Positions 1 to 8,202 of a stretch of DNA of 64,000 nucleotides are shown here, piece after piece. Every line of letters begins with the position of its first letter. Positions within the stretch are counted from its first letter, which is position 1. The notes under the pieces were generated by a model. That model worked only from the letters and a program-made list of their open reading frames with translations. It was not told the DNA's origin and searched no databases. A program made the position numbers and the translations under genes. Source of the stretch: Phytohabitans flavus (GTDB lineage Bacteria > Actinomycetota > Actinomycetes > Mycobacteriales > Micromonosporaceae); contig NZ_AP022870.1 of the NCBI RefSeq assembly GCF_011764545.1, positions 2,464,001 through 2,528,000 on the forward strand, written 5' to 3'.

Positions 1-395
1 CCCGGCTGTTCGACTTCGGCTCCGGGTCCACGGGCAGCATGTTCCTGACCCCCCGCAGCAGCGCGGGCACCGCACGGTTCGCCATCACCACCTCCGGCTC
101 CGGCGGCGAACAGCGCATCAACGCCCCGGCCGCCCTACCCACCGGCGCGTGGACGCACGTCGCGGTCACGCTGTCCGGCACGGTGGGGGTCCTCTACGTC
201 AACGGCGTCGAGGTCGCCCGCAACGCGGCCCTGACACTCCGCCCGGCCGACCTGGGCAGCACGACACAGAACTGGATCGGCCGCTCCCAGTACAGCGGCG
301 ACCCCTACCTGGACGGCGCCGTCGACGGCCTGCGCCTCTACAGCCGCGTCCTCACCGCGGCCGAGGTGGCCGACCTCAACGCCACCGGCCAGTAG
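1..395 (+). CDS. LamG/concanavalin A-like domain protein, C-terminal part
   Basis: The reading frame enters from the left edge and ends at TAG 393-395, so only the C-terminal ~130 residues are present. They read as one LamG-like jelly-roll domain: a strand pattern typical of the family with 'GAWTHVAVTLSG', 'LYVNGVEVA', 'NWIGRSQY' and the ending 'DGAVDGLRLYSRVLTAAEV'. Such domains usually sit at the C-terminus of secreted glycan-binding or glycan-degrading enzymes, so the missing N-terminal part probably carries a catalytic domain and signal peptide. I infer an extracellular carbohydrate-binding role; the enzyme class cannot be read from this fragment. Confidence 0.8.
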   Translation, partial: RLFDFGSGSTGSMFLTPRSSAGTARFAITTSGSGGEQRINAPAALPTGAWTHVAVTLSGTVGVLYVNGVEVARNAALTLRPADLGSTTQNWIGRSQYSGDPYLDGAVDGLRLYSRVLTAAEVADLNATGQ

Positions 396-497
396 CCGCG
401 AACAGACCCCGGCTGGTGGCTCGACCCGCGCCCGGCTCGCCGGGCCACCAGCCGGCCTCCGCTCGTCCGGAGAAGATCTAAAAGCCAAGAGATCTTT

Positions 498-568
498 TTG
501 AGCTACCGCGATGTCCGCGGTGGTCCAGACCGCCGCTCCCGCGGCCTCACCCTCCGCGGTGCACGACC
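498..568 (+). repeat. Dispersed ~70-bp extragenic repeat, copy R1
   Basis: Starts TTGAGCTACCGCGATG and continues through GGTCCAGACC and CCGCGGCCTCACC. Five other copies lie at 1138-1205 (minus), 12197-12268, 18646-18716, 46068-46138 and 55181-56561 (minus, split by an IS110 element). It is GC-rich with several internal CCGCGG-type palindromes and lies between genes. It keeps the CA core (on the minus strand) at the position where the IS110 element entered the 55-kb copy, so it is an unoccupied near-match to that target. Confidence 0.85.
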
Positions 569-712
569 CAAGAAGGCGCTCCGTCGAATCTGCCAGCCCG
601 CGCTCCGAGTGGGTCCATAGAGCTTTCGGAGTCGGCGTCATTGAGTCTGCCCGCAGTCTCTCCTGCGGATTTCCTTGATCGGCGTAAGCGGCACGGTGTC
701 GCGCTGCGATTG

Positions 713-893
713 TGGCGAGAAATTGCCCCTCCAGAGCCTGTCGCAAAATTGCCCGACTACAGCGTGTGTCGAGAAAAACACGGCTGTGTCCGCCGCTGGC
801 CGCCGAACGGCGGCCGGCGAGGGTCAACGAGACCCTCATTTCAAGCGAATCTGGCGATTCTGCGACAGGCTCTCCAGAGGCAATTTCTCGCCA
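713..893. repeat. MITE-like palindromic element, copy 1
   Basis: About 42-bp imperfect terminal inverted repeats: the left arm begins TGGCGAGAAATTGCC and contains GAGCCTGTCGCA; the right arm is its reverse complement ending at 893. The centre holds a second GC-rich hairpin (about 800-830). No transposase is encoded. A second, diverged copy in the opposite orientation lies at 39443-39596. A shorter outer inverted repeat (CCTTGATCGG at 673-682, CCGATCAAGG at 914-923) frames the element. This looks like a non-autonomous mobile element. Confidence 0.75.
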
Positions 894-1097
894 CGGACGA
901 CCAGGGCGACCACCGATCAAGGCCACGCCCTCATCTCGCCAGTGCCGGCCATCCGCGACCTATCGCCCTGAGCGGCGCGATGGGATCGCAGCACGCGGCG
1001 ACCAAGGGAAGCAAGCGGTCAAGATTCGCCACGCCCGGCGTGACCAACGTCAGTTGTGAAGACTCAATCGCGATCCTGCGGGAGCGTGGACCCGCAG

Positions 1098-1205
1098 CGA
1101 TGGTCGCCGTCGGGCGACCGCGACCCCCGGGGTGAGGTTGCCGACCGCGAAGGGTGAGGCCGCGGGAGCGACGGTCTGGACCACGGCGGAAATCGCGGTA
1201 GCTCG
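1098..1205 (-). repeat. Dispersed extragenic repeat, copy R2, with extended arm
   Basis: The reverse complement of the R1-type repeat occupies 1138-1205. The similarity to the 55-kb copy extends another ~40 bp outward (1098-1137 against 55140-55180, both GTCGCSGTCGG-like followed by GGGGTGAG). At the position corresponding to the IS110 core this copy reads AA instead of CA. The gene-free stretch from 396 to 1522 otherwise holds R1, the MITE and the promoter region of the next gene; I see no convincing coding sequence in it. Confidence 0.8.
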
Positions 1206-1308
1206 ATTTCCTTGGTTATGGATCTTTGTCGCGGCATGGCGCCGAGGCCACCCTGACTCCAAAAGCTCACTAGCGTCCCGAGCTTCCACAAATTCGAGGT
1301 CGTCCGGT

Positions 1309-1522
1309 GCTTCGGGTTTCGTGAAAGTAGTGACGCTTCTGTCGGATCAACGACGCGCGGAGCAGGGTGAACCTTGGTTACTTCCTGTTAATGCTGGCGT
1401 TTCCATGGAATTGTCCACTCGTTTCCAATGCGGGGTATTCGCGGCCGTCGCTCTCTCGAAAAACTGTCTTGGTTCGGTCACAAGATCGGGCAGAGATCTC
1501 CGCCCCTGAAAGGGGTGAATGC
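1309..1522 (+). promoter_or_regulatory. Upstream region of the first PstS-like paralogue
   Basis: Holds blocks also found ahead of the third paralogue (4172-4393): GTTACTTCCTGTTAATG, a TGGAATTGTC box and GGTATTCGCGGCC, in the same order and spacing. The outermost ~50 bp (1309-1358) is present at the third paralogue in inverted orientation. The leader ends in CCCCTGAAAGGGG followed by GTGAA. Here the Shine-Dalgarno run (AGGGG, 1511-1515) forms the right arm of a small hairpin 7-8 bases before the ATG. Confidence 0.55.
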
Positions 1523-2722
1523 ATGAAGCTGAAGAGCTTCATCGCTGCCGCGGGCGTTTGTGCCCTGGTCGCCGGCGTCCTGGTCGGCGCCGCCGGTCCG
1601 GCTACCGCTGATCCGTCAGGCCCCACGACGCCCATAGACCTCGACGGTAGCGGCGCGGACACCACACAGGACGTGATGAACGGGCTCGCGAATATGATCG
1701 GGTTCAGCTCGTGGAACTCGATTCCGCCCTACAGTTTGATCACGCCTAAGCCGACCTGTCCCAACATCGCCCGGCCGAATACCGACTTCGACGGTTTGGC
1801 GGCCCTGCGCCGATCGCTGAGCGTCTCCTCGACGGCCTTTTACAACGCCGGGGTCAACAACCCTCCGCTCGGCTCGCGGTGCTTTGAGTACGCCCGTACC
1901 TCCGTCCGGCCCACCTCCGCCCAGCAGTCCAACGCCGGTCTGCTGCAGTACGTCCCGTTCGGCCTGGACGCCGTTGGCATCGCGAAGGGCGGGACCTCGC
2001 TCGTCGGCGGCGTCTTCACCCTGTCGCAGTTGCAGGAGATGTACAGGTTCGGCACGCCGGTGACCGCCACCGATGCTGTCACCTACGACCCGGTTGATGT
2101 CAGCAACCCGCTTGACCTGCCGGCGCCGGGTAGTACGGCGGTCCATTTGCTGCTTCCGAGGGCTGGCTCGGGGACAGCGAGTTTCTTCGCGGCGGCGATG
2201 GGCATCGACTTTCCTGTCCCGTGGGTGAAGGACTGGTACACGCCGGCCGGCGGCGGTGCCGCCCAGCAGGTGGCGGAGAACGACGGCTCGGCGGTCGTGG
2301 CGGACAGCCGGGCGCTTATGCCCTACTCCATCGCCCAGTGGCTCGCCCAGCAGGCCCGCGCGGGTACCTCGATCGACCGCCGCAACGGCGCCCGGCTGAT
2401 TGGCGTCGCTCCTTCTCCGCCGCGCTTTGGACCTGTCATCTCGCCGTTCACCCCGAACGGCCTCCAGCTCAACCCGAACTGGCACTCCATCCTGCTCCGC
2501 GAGGTCTTCAACGTGATCCCGTTCGCAGCCACCACGGCGGGTCCGGGCACCGGCTACCTGAACGACCTCTGGGAGATCTTCGTCGACACCAGCAACACCC
2601 CGATCAGCCTGTGCCGCCGCACCAGCGTTCTCCAGTCGTGGGGCTTCGCTCAACTGCCCGCTGGCCGCTGCGGCAACGTGACCGACGTGACCCTGCGCGC
2701 GTTCAACAGCAGCCAGTGGTAG
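1523..2722 (+). CDS. Secreted PstS-like substrate-binding protein, paralogue 1
   Basis: A 399-residue protein and the first of five tandem paralogues. Residues 1-29 form a Sec signal peptide (MKLKSF, hydrophobic core, cleavage after the last Ala before DPSG). The mature part has the hallmarks of actinobacterial type-2 periplasmic-binding-fold proteins related to phosphate-binding PstS: 'DGSGADTTQDVMN', 'RPNTDFDG', 'FEYARTSVRP', 'LLQYVPFGLDAVG', 'FTLSQLQEMY', 'IAQWLAQQ' and 'REVFNVIPFAATT'. Start chosen at ATG 1523 because AGGGGTGA precedes it and the signal peptide begins there; an upstream in-frame extension lacks homology. There is no lipobox, so it is probably released or wall-associated rather than membrane-anchored. 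No transporter genes adjoin it and the ligand is unknown. Confidence 0.8.
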   Translation: MKLKSFIAAAGVCALVAGVLVGAAGPATADPSGPTTPIDLDGSGADTTQDVMNGLANMIGFSSWNSIPPYSLITPKPTCPNIARPNTDFDGLAALRRSLSVSSTAFYNAGVNNPPLGSRCFEYARTSVRPTSAQQSNAGLLQYVPFGLDAVGIAKGGTSLVGGVFTLSQLQEMYRFGTPVTATDAVTYDPVDVSNPLDLPAPGSTAVHLLLPRAGSGTASFFAAAMGIDFPVPWVKDWYTPAGGGAAQQVAENDGSAVVADSRALMPYSIAQWLAQQARAGTSIDRRNGARLIGVAPSPPRFGPVISPFTPNGLQLNPNWHSILLREVFNVIPFAATTAGPGTGYLNDLWEIFVDTSNTPISLCRRTSVLQSWGFAQLPAGRCGNVTDVTLRAFNSSQW

Positions 2723-2758
2723 TTCGCAATAGGCGTCCGTAATCGGCTTGCCTTCGAA

Positions 2759-2789
2759 TGCCTGGCCGGCACTCCGCGCCGGCCAGGCA
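2759..2789 (+). terminator. Hairpin after PstS-like paralogue 1
   Basis: Perfect 12-bp stem (TGCCTGGCCGGC and its complement) with a 7-nt loop, 37 bp after the stop codon. There is no T-run, as is common for actinomycete terminators. Related TGCCTGGCC hairpins follow paralogues 2 and 5. Confidence 0.7.
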
Positions 2790-2854
2790 CCCTATCCACG
2801 CGAAATTATCCCAATAGGTCGAGTGGATTTCTCATCCCAGAGAGAGGTGGATAC

Positions 2855-4084
2855 ATGAAGCTGAGGAGCTTCATCGGTGCCGCGAGCGTTTGTGCCCTGG
2901 TCGCTGGCATTCTGGTCGGCTCCGCCGGTCCGGCTGCCGCTGACCCGCCAGGCCCCACGACGGCCGTCAACCTCGACGGTAGCGGCGCGGACACCACGCA
3001 GGACGTGATGAACGCAGGCGCTTTCGCCATCGGGTTCAGCTCATGGAACGCTATCCCGGTCCACACCCCGATCACGCCCAAGAGCGGGATTGCCCCGCCC
3101 GCCGCCGTGCCCTGCGGCACCGTCACCCGGCCCAACACCGATCTCGAGGGTCTGGTGGAGCTGCTCCGGTCGCTGAGCGGCACTCCGCTCCTCCCCAACA
3201 ACCCCCTCCTCCCCACGTACCCCATCACGATGGCCCAGGGCAGCGCCCCGCTCGACTCGCGGTGCTTCGAGTACGCCCGTTCCACTGTCCGGCCCGGCGC
3301 CAACGCGAGCTCCACGGGTTTGCTGCAGTACGTTCCGTTCGCGCTCGACGGCGTGGGGGTGGCGGTGGGCCCGAATTCGGGGGCGAACGCCACGCTCATT
3401 GGGGGAACCTTCACCCTGTCGCAATTGCAGGCGATGTACAGCACCGGCGCGCCACAGACCGCTAGCAACGGTGTCAGCTACGACCCGGTTGACGTCAGCG
3501 ACCCGCTTGACGTTCCGGTGATCGGCAGCACGGCGATCCACCTGCTGGTTCCGCAGTTTGGCTCGGGGACGCGGACCTACCTCGCCGGCGTGCTGGGCTT
3601 CGACCCGTACTTCCTGCCCAGATGGGTGAAGGACAGGTACGGCCCTGGCCTGTTGGCGGTCCAGGAGAACAACGGCTCGGCGGTCGCGGCGGACAACCGG
3701 GCGATCATGCCGTACTCCATCGCCCAGTACCTCGCTCAGACGGCCCGGGCGGGTACCCCGATCGACCGCCGCAACGGCTCTCGTCTGCAGAACATCGGTG
3801 GCGTTTCGCCGTTCACCCCCAGCGGCCTCCAGCTCAACCCGAACTGGCACTCCATCCTGGTCCGCGAGGTCTTCCACGTGATCCCGTTCGCCGCCACCAC
3901 CGCGGGTGCGGGCACCGGCTACCTGAACGACCTCTGGGAGATCTTCGTCGACACCAGCAACACCCCGTTCAGCCTGTGCCGCCGCACCAGCACGATCACC
4001 TCGTGGGGCTTCGGTCTGCTACCCGCAGGTCGCTGCGGCGCGATCGACCCGACCCTGCGAGCGTTCAACGCCACTCAGTGGTAA
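2855..4084 (+). CDS. Secreted PstS-like substrate-binding protein, paralogue 2
   Basis: A 409-residue paralogue with the same architecture: signal peptide 1-29 (MKLRSF start), 'NLDGSGADTTQDVMN', 'RPNTDLEG', 'RCFEYARSTVRP', 'LLQYVPFALDGVG', 'IDRRNGSRL', 'REVFHVIPFAATT' and the C-terminal cysteine pair around 'SLCRRTS' and 'AGRCG'. The ribosome-binding site is AGAGAGGTGG, unlike the AAAGGGGTGA leader of the other four copies, so its translation signal has diverged. It is separated from paralogue 1 by a hairpin and probably has its own promoter in the 132-bp gap. Ligand unknown; the fold assignment rests on shared motifs. Confidence 0.8.
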   Translation: MKLRSFIGAASVCALVAGILVGSAGPAAADPPGPTTAVNLDGSGADTTQDVMNAGAFAIGFSSWNAIPVHTPITPKSGIAPPAAVPCGTVTRPNTDLEGLVELLRSLSGTPLLPNNPLLPTYPITMAQGSAPLDSRCFEYARSTVRPGANASSTGLLQYVPFALDGVGVAVGPNSGANATLIGGTFTLSQLQAMYSTGAPQTASNGVSYDPVDVSDPLDVPVIGSTAIHLLVPQFGSGTRTYLAGVLGFDPYFLPRWVKDRYGPGLLAVQENNGSAVAADNRAIMPYSIAQYLAQTARAGTPIDRRNGSRLQNIGGVSPFTPSGLQLNPNWHSILVREVFHVIPFAATTAGAGTGYLNDLWEIFVDTSNTPFSLCRRTSTITSWGFGLLPAGRCGAIDPTLRAFNATQW

Positions 4085-4117
4085 TTCGCCATAGACGTCC
4101 CTAATCGACCCTCCCTT

Positions 4118-4156
4118 GGCTGCCTGGCCGGGCCATCCTGTGCCGGCGAGGCAGCC
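4118..4156 (+). terminator. Hairpin after PstS-like paralogue 2
   Basis: 14-bp stem with one mismatch (GGCTGCCTGGCCGG paired with CCGGCGAGGCAGCC), loop of about 11 nt, 33 bp after the stop codon. Same family as the hairpins at 2759 and 8157. Confidence 0.65.
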
Positions 4157-4171
4157 GATGATCGATATTCG

Positions 4172-4393
4172 TTGCGTCGTTGATCTGACAATTGCGTAAC
4201 TGCTCTCAGGAAACCCGAAGCGCCGGGACGATTCTGAATTCGCGCCTGTTACTTCCTCTTAATGTTGGCGTGTCCGTGGAATTGTCAAGCCGACGTTAAA
4301 TCGAGGTATTCGCGGCCATTGTTGGACGGAAGGATTGTTGTTACTCGATCAAATGGGTCGAGCAAGATTCTCTGCCCTGAAAGGGGTGAAGGT
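4172..4393 (+). promoter_or_regulatory. Upstream region of the third PstS-like paralogue
   Basis: The 309-bp gap before this gene repeats the promoter-proximal blocks of paralogue 1 (TGTTACTTCCTCTTAATG at about 4249, TGGAATTGTC, GGTATTCGCGGCC). The outer ~50 bp (4172-4224, GCGTCGTTGATC to AAACCCGAAGC) is the reverse complement of 1309-1358. The leader ends in CCCTGAAAGGGGTGAAGGT before the ATG at 4394. I infer a second promoter serving paralogues 3 to 5. Confidence 0.55.
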
Positions 4394-5638
4394 ATGAAGC
4401 TGAAGAGCTTCATCGGTGCCGCGGGTGTCTGTGCCCTGGTCGCCAGCCTCATGGTCGGTGTGGCCGGCCCGGCTGCCGCGGATCCGTCGGGTCCCTCGTC
4501 GCCCATAAACATCGACGGTAGCGGCGGGCCCACCACGCAGGACGTGATGAACGCGCTCGCGAGCCAGATCGGCTTCAGCTCGTGGGACGCGACGGCGCCT
4601 AGCAGTTTGATCACGCCCAAGATCGCGATCGCCTCCCCCGCCACCGTGCCCTGCGGCACCATCGCGCGGCCGCGCACCGACTTCGACGGCGTGGTGGCCC
4701 TGCGCCGGTCGCTGAGTGGCCTCCCGACGACCCTGCCCCCGCCTTTGCCCGCGAACTACCGCAACACGACTGCCACCTACAACAACGGGATCGCCAACCC
4801 GCCGTTCAACTCGCGGTGCTTCGAGTACTCCCGTTCCGCCAGCGGGCCCGGCCTGAACGCGAGCCCCACGGGTCTGCTGCAGTACGTCCCGTTCGGGATC
4901 GACGGCTTGACGGTCGCGGTGGGCCCGGCTTCGGGGGCGAACGCCACCCTCATCACGGGCACCTTCACGCTGCCGCAGCTCCAGACCATGTACAGTACCG
5001 GCGCGCCGGTGGTCGCCAGCAACGGTGTCAGCTACGACCCGGTTGACGCCCACAACCCAGCGGACCTCCCGGCGCCCGGCAGCACGGCGATCCACCTGCT
5101 GCTTCCGCCGCCCGGTTCCGCAACGCGGACCCGCTTCGCCAACGTGCTGGGATTCAACCCCTTCGTCCTGCCGCCGTGGGTGAAGGACACGTACGGTGCC
5201 GGCCTGTCGGTCCCGGAGAACGACGGCTCGGCGGTCGCGGCGGACCGTAACGCGATCATGCCGTACTCCATCGCCCAATGGCTCGCCCAGCAGGGCCGCG
5301 CGGGTACCCCAATCGACCGCCGCAACGGCGCTCGTCTGCAGAGCATCGGTGGCATCTCGCCGCTCGCCCCCAACGGCGTCCACCTCAACCCGAACTGGCA
5401 CTCCATCCTGGTCCGCGAGGTCTTCAACGTGATCCCGTTCGCCGCCACGACGGCGGGTCCGGGCACCGGCTACCTGAACGACCTCTGGGAGATCTTCGTC
5501 GACACCAGCAACACCCCGTTCAGCCTGTGTCGCCGCACCAGCATGATCACCTCGTGGGGCTTCGGTCTGCTACCCACGGGTCGCTGCGGCAAAGCGACCG
5601 ACCCCGCCCTGCGCGCGTTCGACGACAGCCAGTGGTAA
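4394..5638 (+). CDS. Secreted PstS-like substrate-binding protein, paralogue 3
   Basis: A 414-residue paralogue. Signal peptide ends at the Ala before DPSG; then 'NIDGSGGPTTQDVMN', 'RPRTDFDG', 'RCFEYSRSASGP', 'LLQYVPFGIDGL', 'IMPYSIAQWLAQQ', 'IDRRNGARL', 'REVFNVIPFAATT' and 'SLCRRTSM'. Start at ATG 4394 behind AAAGGGGTGAAGGT. It is followed after only 33 bp by paralogue 4 with no hairpin, so paralogues 3, 4 and 5 look co-transcribed. Function as for the others: an exported binding-fold protein of unknown ligand. Confidence 0.8.
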   Translation: MKLKSFIGAAGVCALVASLMVGVAGPAAADPSGPSSPINIDGSGGPTTQDVMNALASQIGFSSWDATAPSSLITPKIAIASPATVPCGTIARPRTDFDGVVALRRSLSGLPTTLPPPLPANYRNTTATYNNGIANPPFNSRCFEYSRSASGPGLNASPTGLLQYVPFGIDGLTVAVGPASGANATLITGTFTLPQLQTMYSTGAPVVASNGVSYDPVDAHNPADLPAPGSTAIHLLLPPPGSATRTRFANVLGFNPFVLPPWVKDTYGAGLSVPENDGSAVAADRNAIMPYSIAQWLAQQGRAGTPIDRRNGARLQSIGGISPLAPNGVHLNPNWHSILVREVFNVIPFAATTAGPGTGYLNDLWEIFVDTSNTPFSLCRRTSMITSWGFGLLPTGRCGKATDPALRAFDDSQW

Positions 5639-5671
5639 TTCGCATTTTCTCAGCCCTGAAAGGGTGAACTC

Positions 5672-6888
5672 ATGAAGCTGAAGAGCTTCATAGCGGGCGC
5701 CTGTGCCCTGGTCGTCGGCGCCGTGGTCGGCGTGGCCGGCCCGGCCGCCGCGGACCCGCCGGGTCCCACGACGCCCATCGACATCGACGGCAGCGGCGGG
5801 CCCGCCACGCAGGACGTGATGAACGCGCTCGCGAATGCCATCGGCTTCAGCTCGTGGGACCCGGGGCCGCCCAGCAGCTTGATCACGCCCAAGGCGAGCT
5901 GTGCCAACATCGCCCGGCCGCGCAGCGACTTCGACGGTGTGGCGGCCCTGCGCCGGTCGCTGAGTAGCCTCCCGACGGCCCGGCCCAACCCCGCGTTCTA
6001 CCCCATCACGACGGCCATCTACAACAACGGGATCGCCAACCCCCGATCGGCTCGCGGTGCTTCGAGTACGCCCGTTCCGCCAACGGGCCCGGCGTCAACG
6101 CGAGCTTCACGGGTCTGCTGCAATACGTTCCGTTCGCTGTGGACGGCTGGACGGTCGCGGTGGGCCCGGCCTCGGGTCTGGACGCCACCCTCGTCAGGGG
6201 GAGCTTCGACCTGGCCGAGCTGCAGTCGATGTACAACGCGGGCACGCCGCAGACCGCCAGCGACGGTTTCACCTACGACCCGGTTGACGTCAGCAACCCG
6301 CTTGACACTCCGGCGCCCGGCAGCACGGCGATCCACCTGCTGGTTCCGCCGCTCGGCTCCGCTACGCGGTCCCTCTTCGCCGGCGCGATGGGATTCAACT
6401 CCAACTCCCCGCCGCCGTGGGTGAAGGACACGTACACGCCGACTGGCGGCGGCGCCACCCAGCAGGTCCAGGACAACGATGGCACGGCCGTCGCGCAGGA
6501 CCGTAACGCGCTCATGCCGTACAACACCACGCAATGGCTCGCCCAGATGAACCACCCCGCCATCGACCGCCGCAACGGCGCCCGGTTGCAGAACATCGGC
6601 ACCCTTTCGCCATTTGACGCGACCGGCCTCCGGTTCAATACGTCGTTCCACTTCCCCCTGCTCCGCGGGCACTACAACGTGATCCCGTTCGCCGCCACCA
6701 CGGCAGGCCCGGGCACCGGCTACCTCAACTACCTCTGGCGGATCTTCGTCGACACCAACTCCGCCAGCCCGCTCCGCCTGTGCAACTACAACAACATCAT
6801 CACCTCGTGGGGCTTCGGGGTACTGGCCCCGGGTCGCTGCGGCTTGATCGACCCGGCCCTGCGCGCATACGACGTCTCCCGGTGGTAG
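5672..6888 (+). CDS. Secreted PstS-like substrate-binding protein, paralogue 4 (frame break)
   Basis: Fourth paralogue, about 405 residues after repair. The N-terminal half reads from ATG 5672 (MKLKSF, shorter signal peptide) to 'NNGIANP'. The frame then breaks at the C-run 6040-6044 and resumes as 'PIGSRCFEYARS' and onward to the stop at 6888. One added C restores continuous family homology. It is the most divergent copy, with 'SFHFPLLRGHYNVIPFAATT' and 'LRLCNYNNIITSW' where the others have 'REVFNVIPF' and 'SLCRRTS'. It keeps the conserved CAGCCCTGAAAGGGTGAA leader. Either a sequencing error or a recent frameshift; the former is more likely given the same signature elsewhere in the window. 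Confidence 0.7.
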
Positions 6889-6923
6889 TTCGCAATTTCT
6901 CAGCCCTGAAAGGGGTGAAACGC

Positions 6924-8144
6924 ATGAAGCTGAAGAGCTTCATTGGCGCCGCGAGCGTCTGCGCCCTCGTCCTCGGCGCCGTGGTCGGCGTTGCCGGCCC
7001 GGCTGCCGCGGACCCGTCGGGTCCGACGACGCCCATCAACATCGACGGTAGCGGCGCGGAGGCCACGCAGGACGTGATGAACGCGATGGCGAACTCGATC
7101 GGGTTCAGCTCGTGGAACGCGACGCCGGCCGGCAGTCTGATCACGCCCAAGGCCACGATTGCCCCTCCCAGCACCGTGCACTGCGGCACCATCACCCGGC
7201 CGAACACTGACGTCGAGGGCCTGATCGCGCTGCGCCGGTCGCTGAGCGACACTCCGGTCATCCCCAATGTTCCCTTGCCCAAGTACCCCATCACGGCAGC
7301 CAACTACCCCGGCGCCCCGCCGATCGGCTCGCTGTGTTTCCAGTACGCCCGTTCCACCGTTCGGCCCGTCGCGAGCTCCACGGGGCTGCTGCAGTATGTC
7401 CCGTTCGCACTGGACGCCGTGGGCGTCGCGGTCGGCCCGAACACGGGGGCGAACCCGACCCTGATCGGGGGCACCTTCACCCTGTCGCAGCTGCAGATGA
7501 TGTACACCACCGGCGCGCCGCAGACCGCCAGCAACGGTGTCAGCTACGACCCGGTTGACACCAGCAACCCGGCTGACCTCCCGGCACCGGGTAGCACGGC
7601 GATCCACCTGCTGCTTCCGAAGGCTGGCGCGGGAACAGGGAGCTTCTTCGCGGCGGCGATGGGCCTCAACTTTCCTGTCCCGTGGGTGAAGGACACGTAC
7701 GGTGCCGGCCTGTCGGTCCCGGAGAACGACGGCACGGCCGTCGCGCAGGACCGTAACGCGATCATGCCGTACTCCATCGCCCAGTACCTCGCCCAGCAGG
7801 CCCGCGCGGGCACCCCGATCGACCGCCGCAATGGCGCCCGGCTGCAGAGTGTCGGTGGCGTCTCGCCGTTCACCCCAAACGGCCTCCAGATCAACCCGTC
7901 GTGGCACCCCCTCCTGGTCCGCGAGGTCTTCAACGTGATCCCATTCGCCGCCACCACGGCGGGTCCGGGCACGTCGTACATCAACGACCTCTGGGAGATC
8001 TTCGTCGACACCAGCAACACCCCGTTCAGCCTGTGCCGCCGCACCAGCACGATCACCTCGTGGGGCTTCGGTTTGCTGCCCGCGGGTCGCTGCGGCAACG
8101 TGACCGACACGACCTTGCGCGCGTTCAACACCGCCCAGTGGTAG
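6924..8144 (+). CDS. Secreted PstS-like substrate-binding protein, paralogue 5
   Basis: A 406-residue paralogue, last of the array. Signal peptide to the Ala before DPSG; 'NIDGSGAEATQDVMN', 'RPNTDVEG', 'CFQYARSTVRP', 'LLQYVPFALDAVG', 'IMPYSIAQYLAQQ', 'IDRRNGARL', 'REVFNVIPFAATT' and 'SLCRRTST'. Start at ATG 6924 behind AAAGGGGTGAAACGC. The 35-bp gap after paralogue 4 repeats the same leader sequence as the 3-4 gap, indicating that gene plus leader was duplicated as one unit. A hairpin follows the gene. Confidence 0.8.
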   Translation: MKLKSFIGAASVCALVLGAVVGVAGPAAADPSGPTTPINIDGSGAEATQDVMNAMANSIGFSSWNATPAGSLITPKATIAPPSTVHCGTITRPNTDVEGLIALRRSLSDTPVIPNVPLPKYPITAANYPGAPPIGSLCFQYARSTVRPVASSTGLLQYVPFALDAVGVAVGPNTGANPTLIGGTFTLSQLQMMYTTGAPQTASNGVSYDPVDTSNPADLPAPGSTAIHLLLPKAGAGTGSFFAAAMGLNFPVPWVKDTYGAGLSVPENDGTAVAQDRNAIMPYSIAQYLAQQARAGTPIDRRNGARLQSVGGVSPFTPNGLQINPSWHPLLVREVFNVIPFAATTAGPGTSYINDLWEIFVDTSNTPFSLCRRTSTITSWGFGLLPAGRCGNVTDTTLRAFNTAQW

Positions 8145-8156
8145 TTCGCGAATAAC

Positions 8157-8190
8157 GTGCCTGGCCGGCCATCCTGGGCTGGCCAGGCAC
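8157..8190. terminator. Hairpin between paralogue 5 and the Lrp regulator
   Basis: 14-bp stem GTGCCTGGCCGGCC with its complement (one G-T pair), 13 bp after one stop codon and 13 bp before the convergent one at 8203. It probably terminates transcription from both sides. Confidence 0.65.
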
Positions 8191-8202
8191 TCCCATCGCG
8201 CG

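Noticed and set aside
5672..6888. Calling paralogue 4 a pseudogene
   Set aside because: The only defect is one missing C in a C-run, identical in type to fourteen other breaks in the window; error is likelier than decay.
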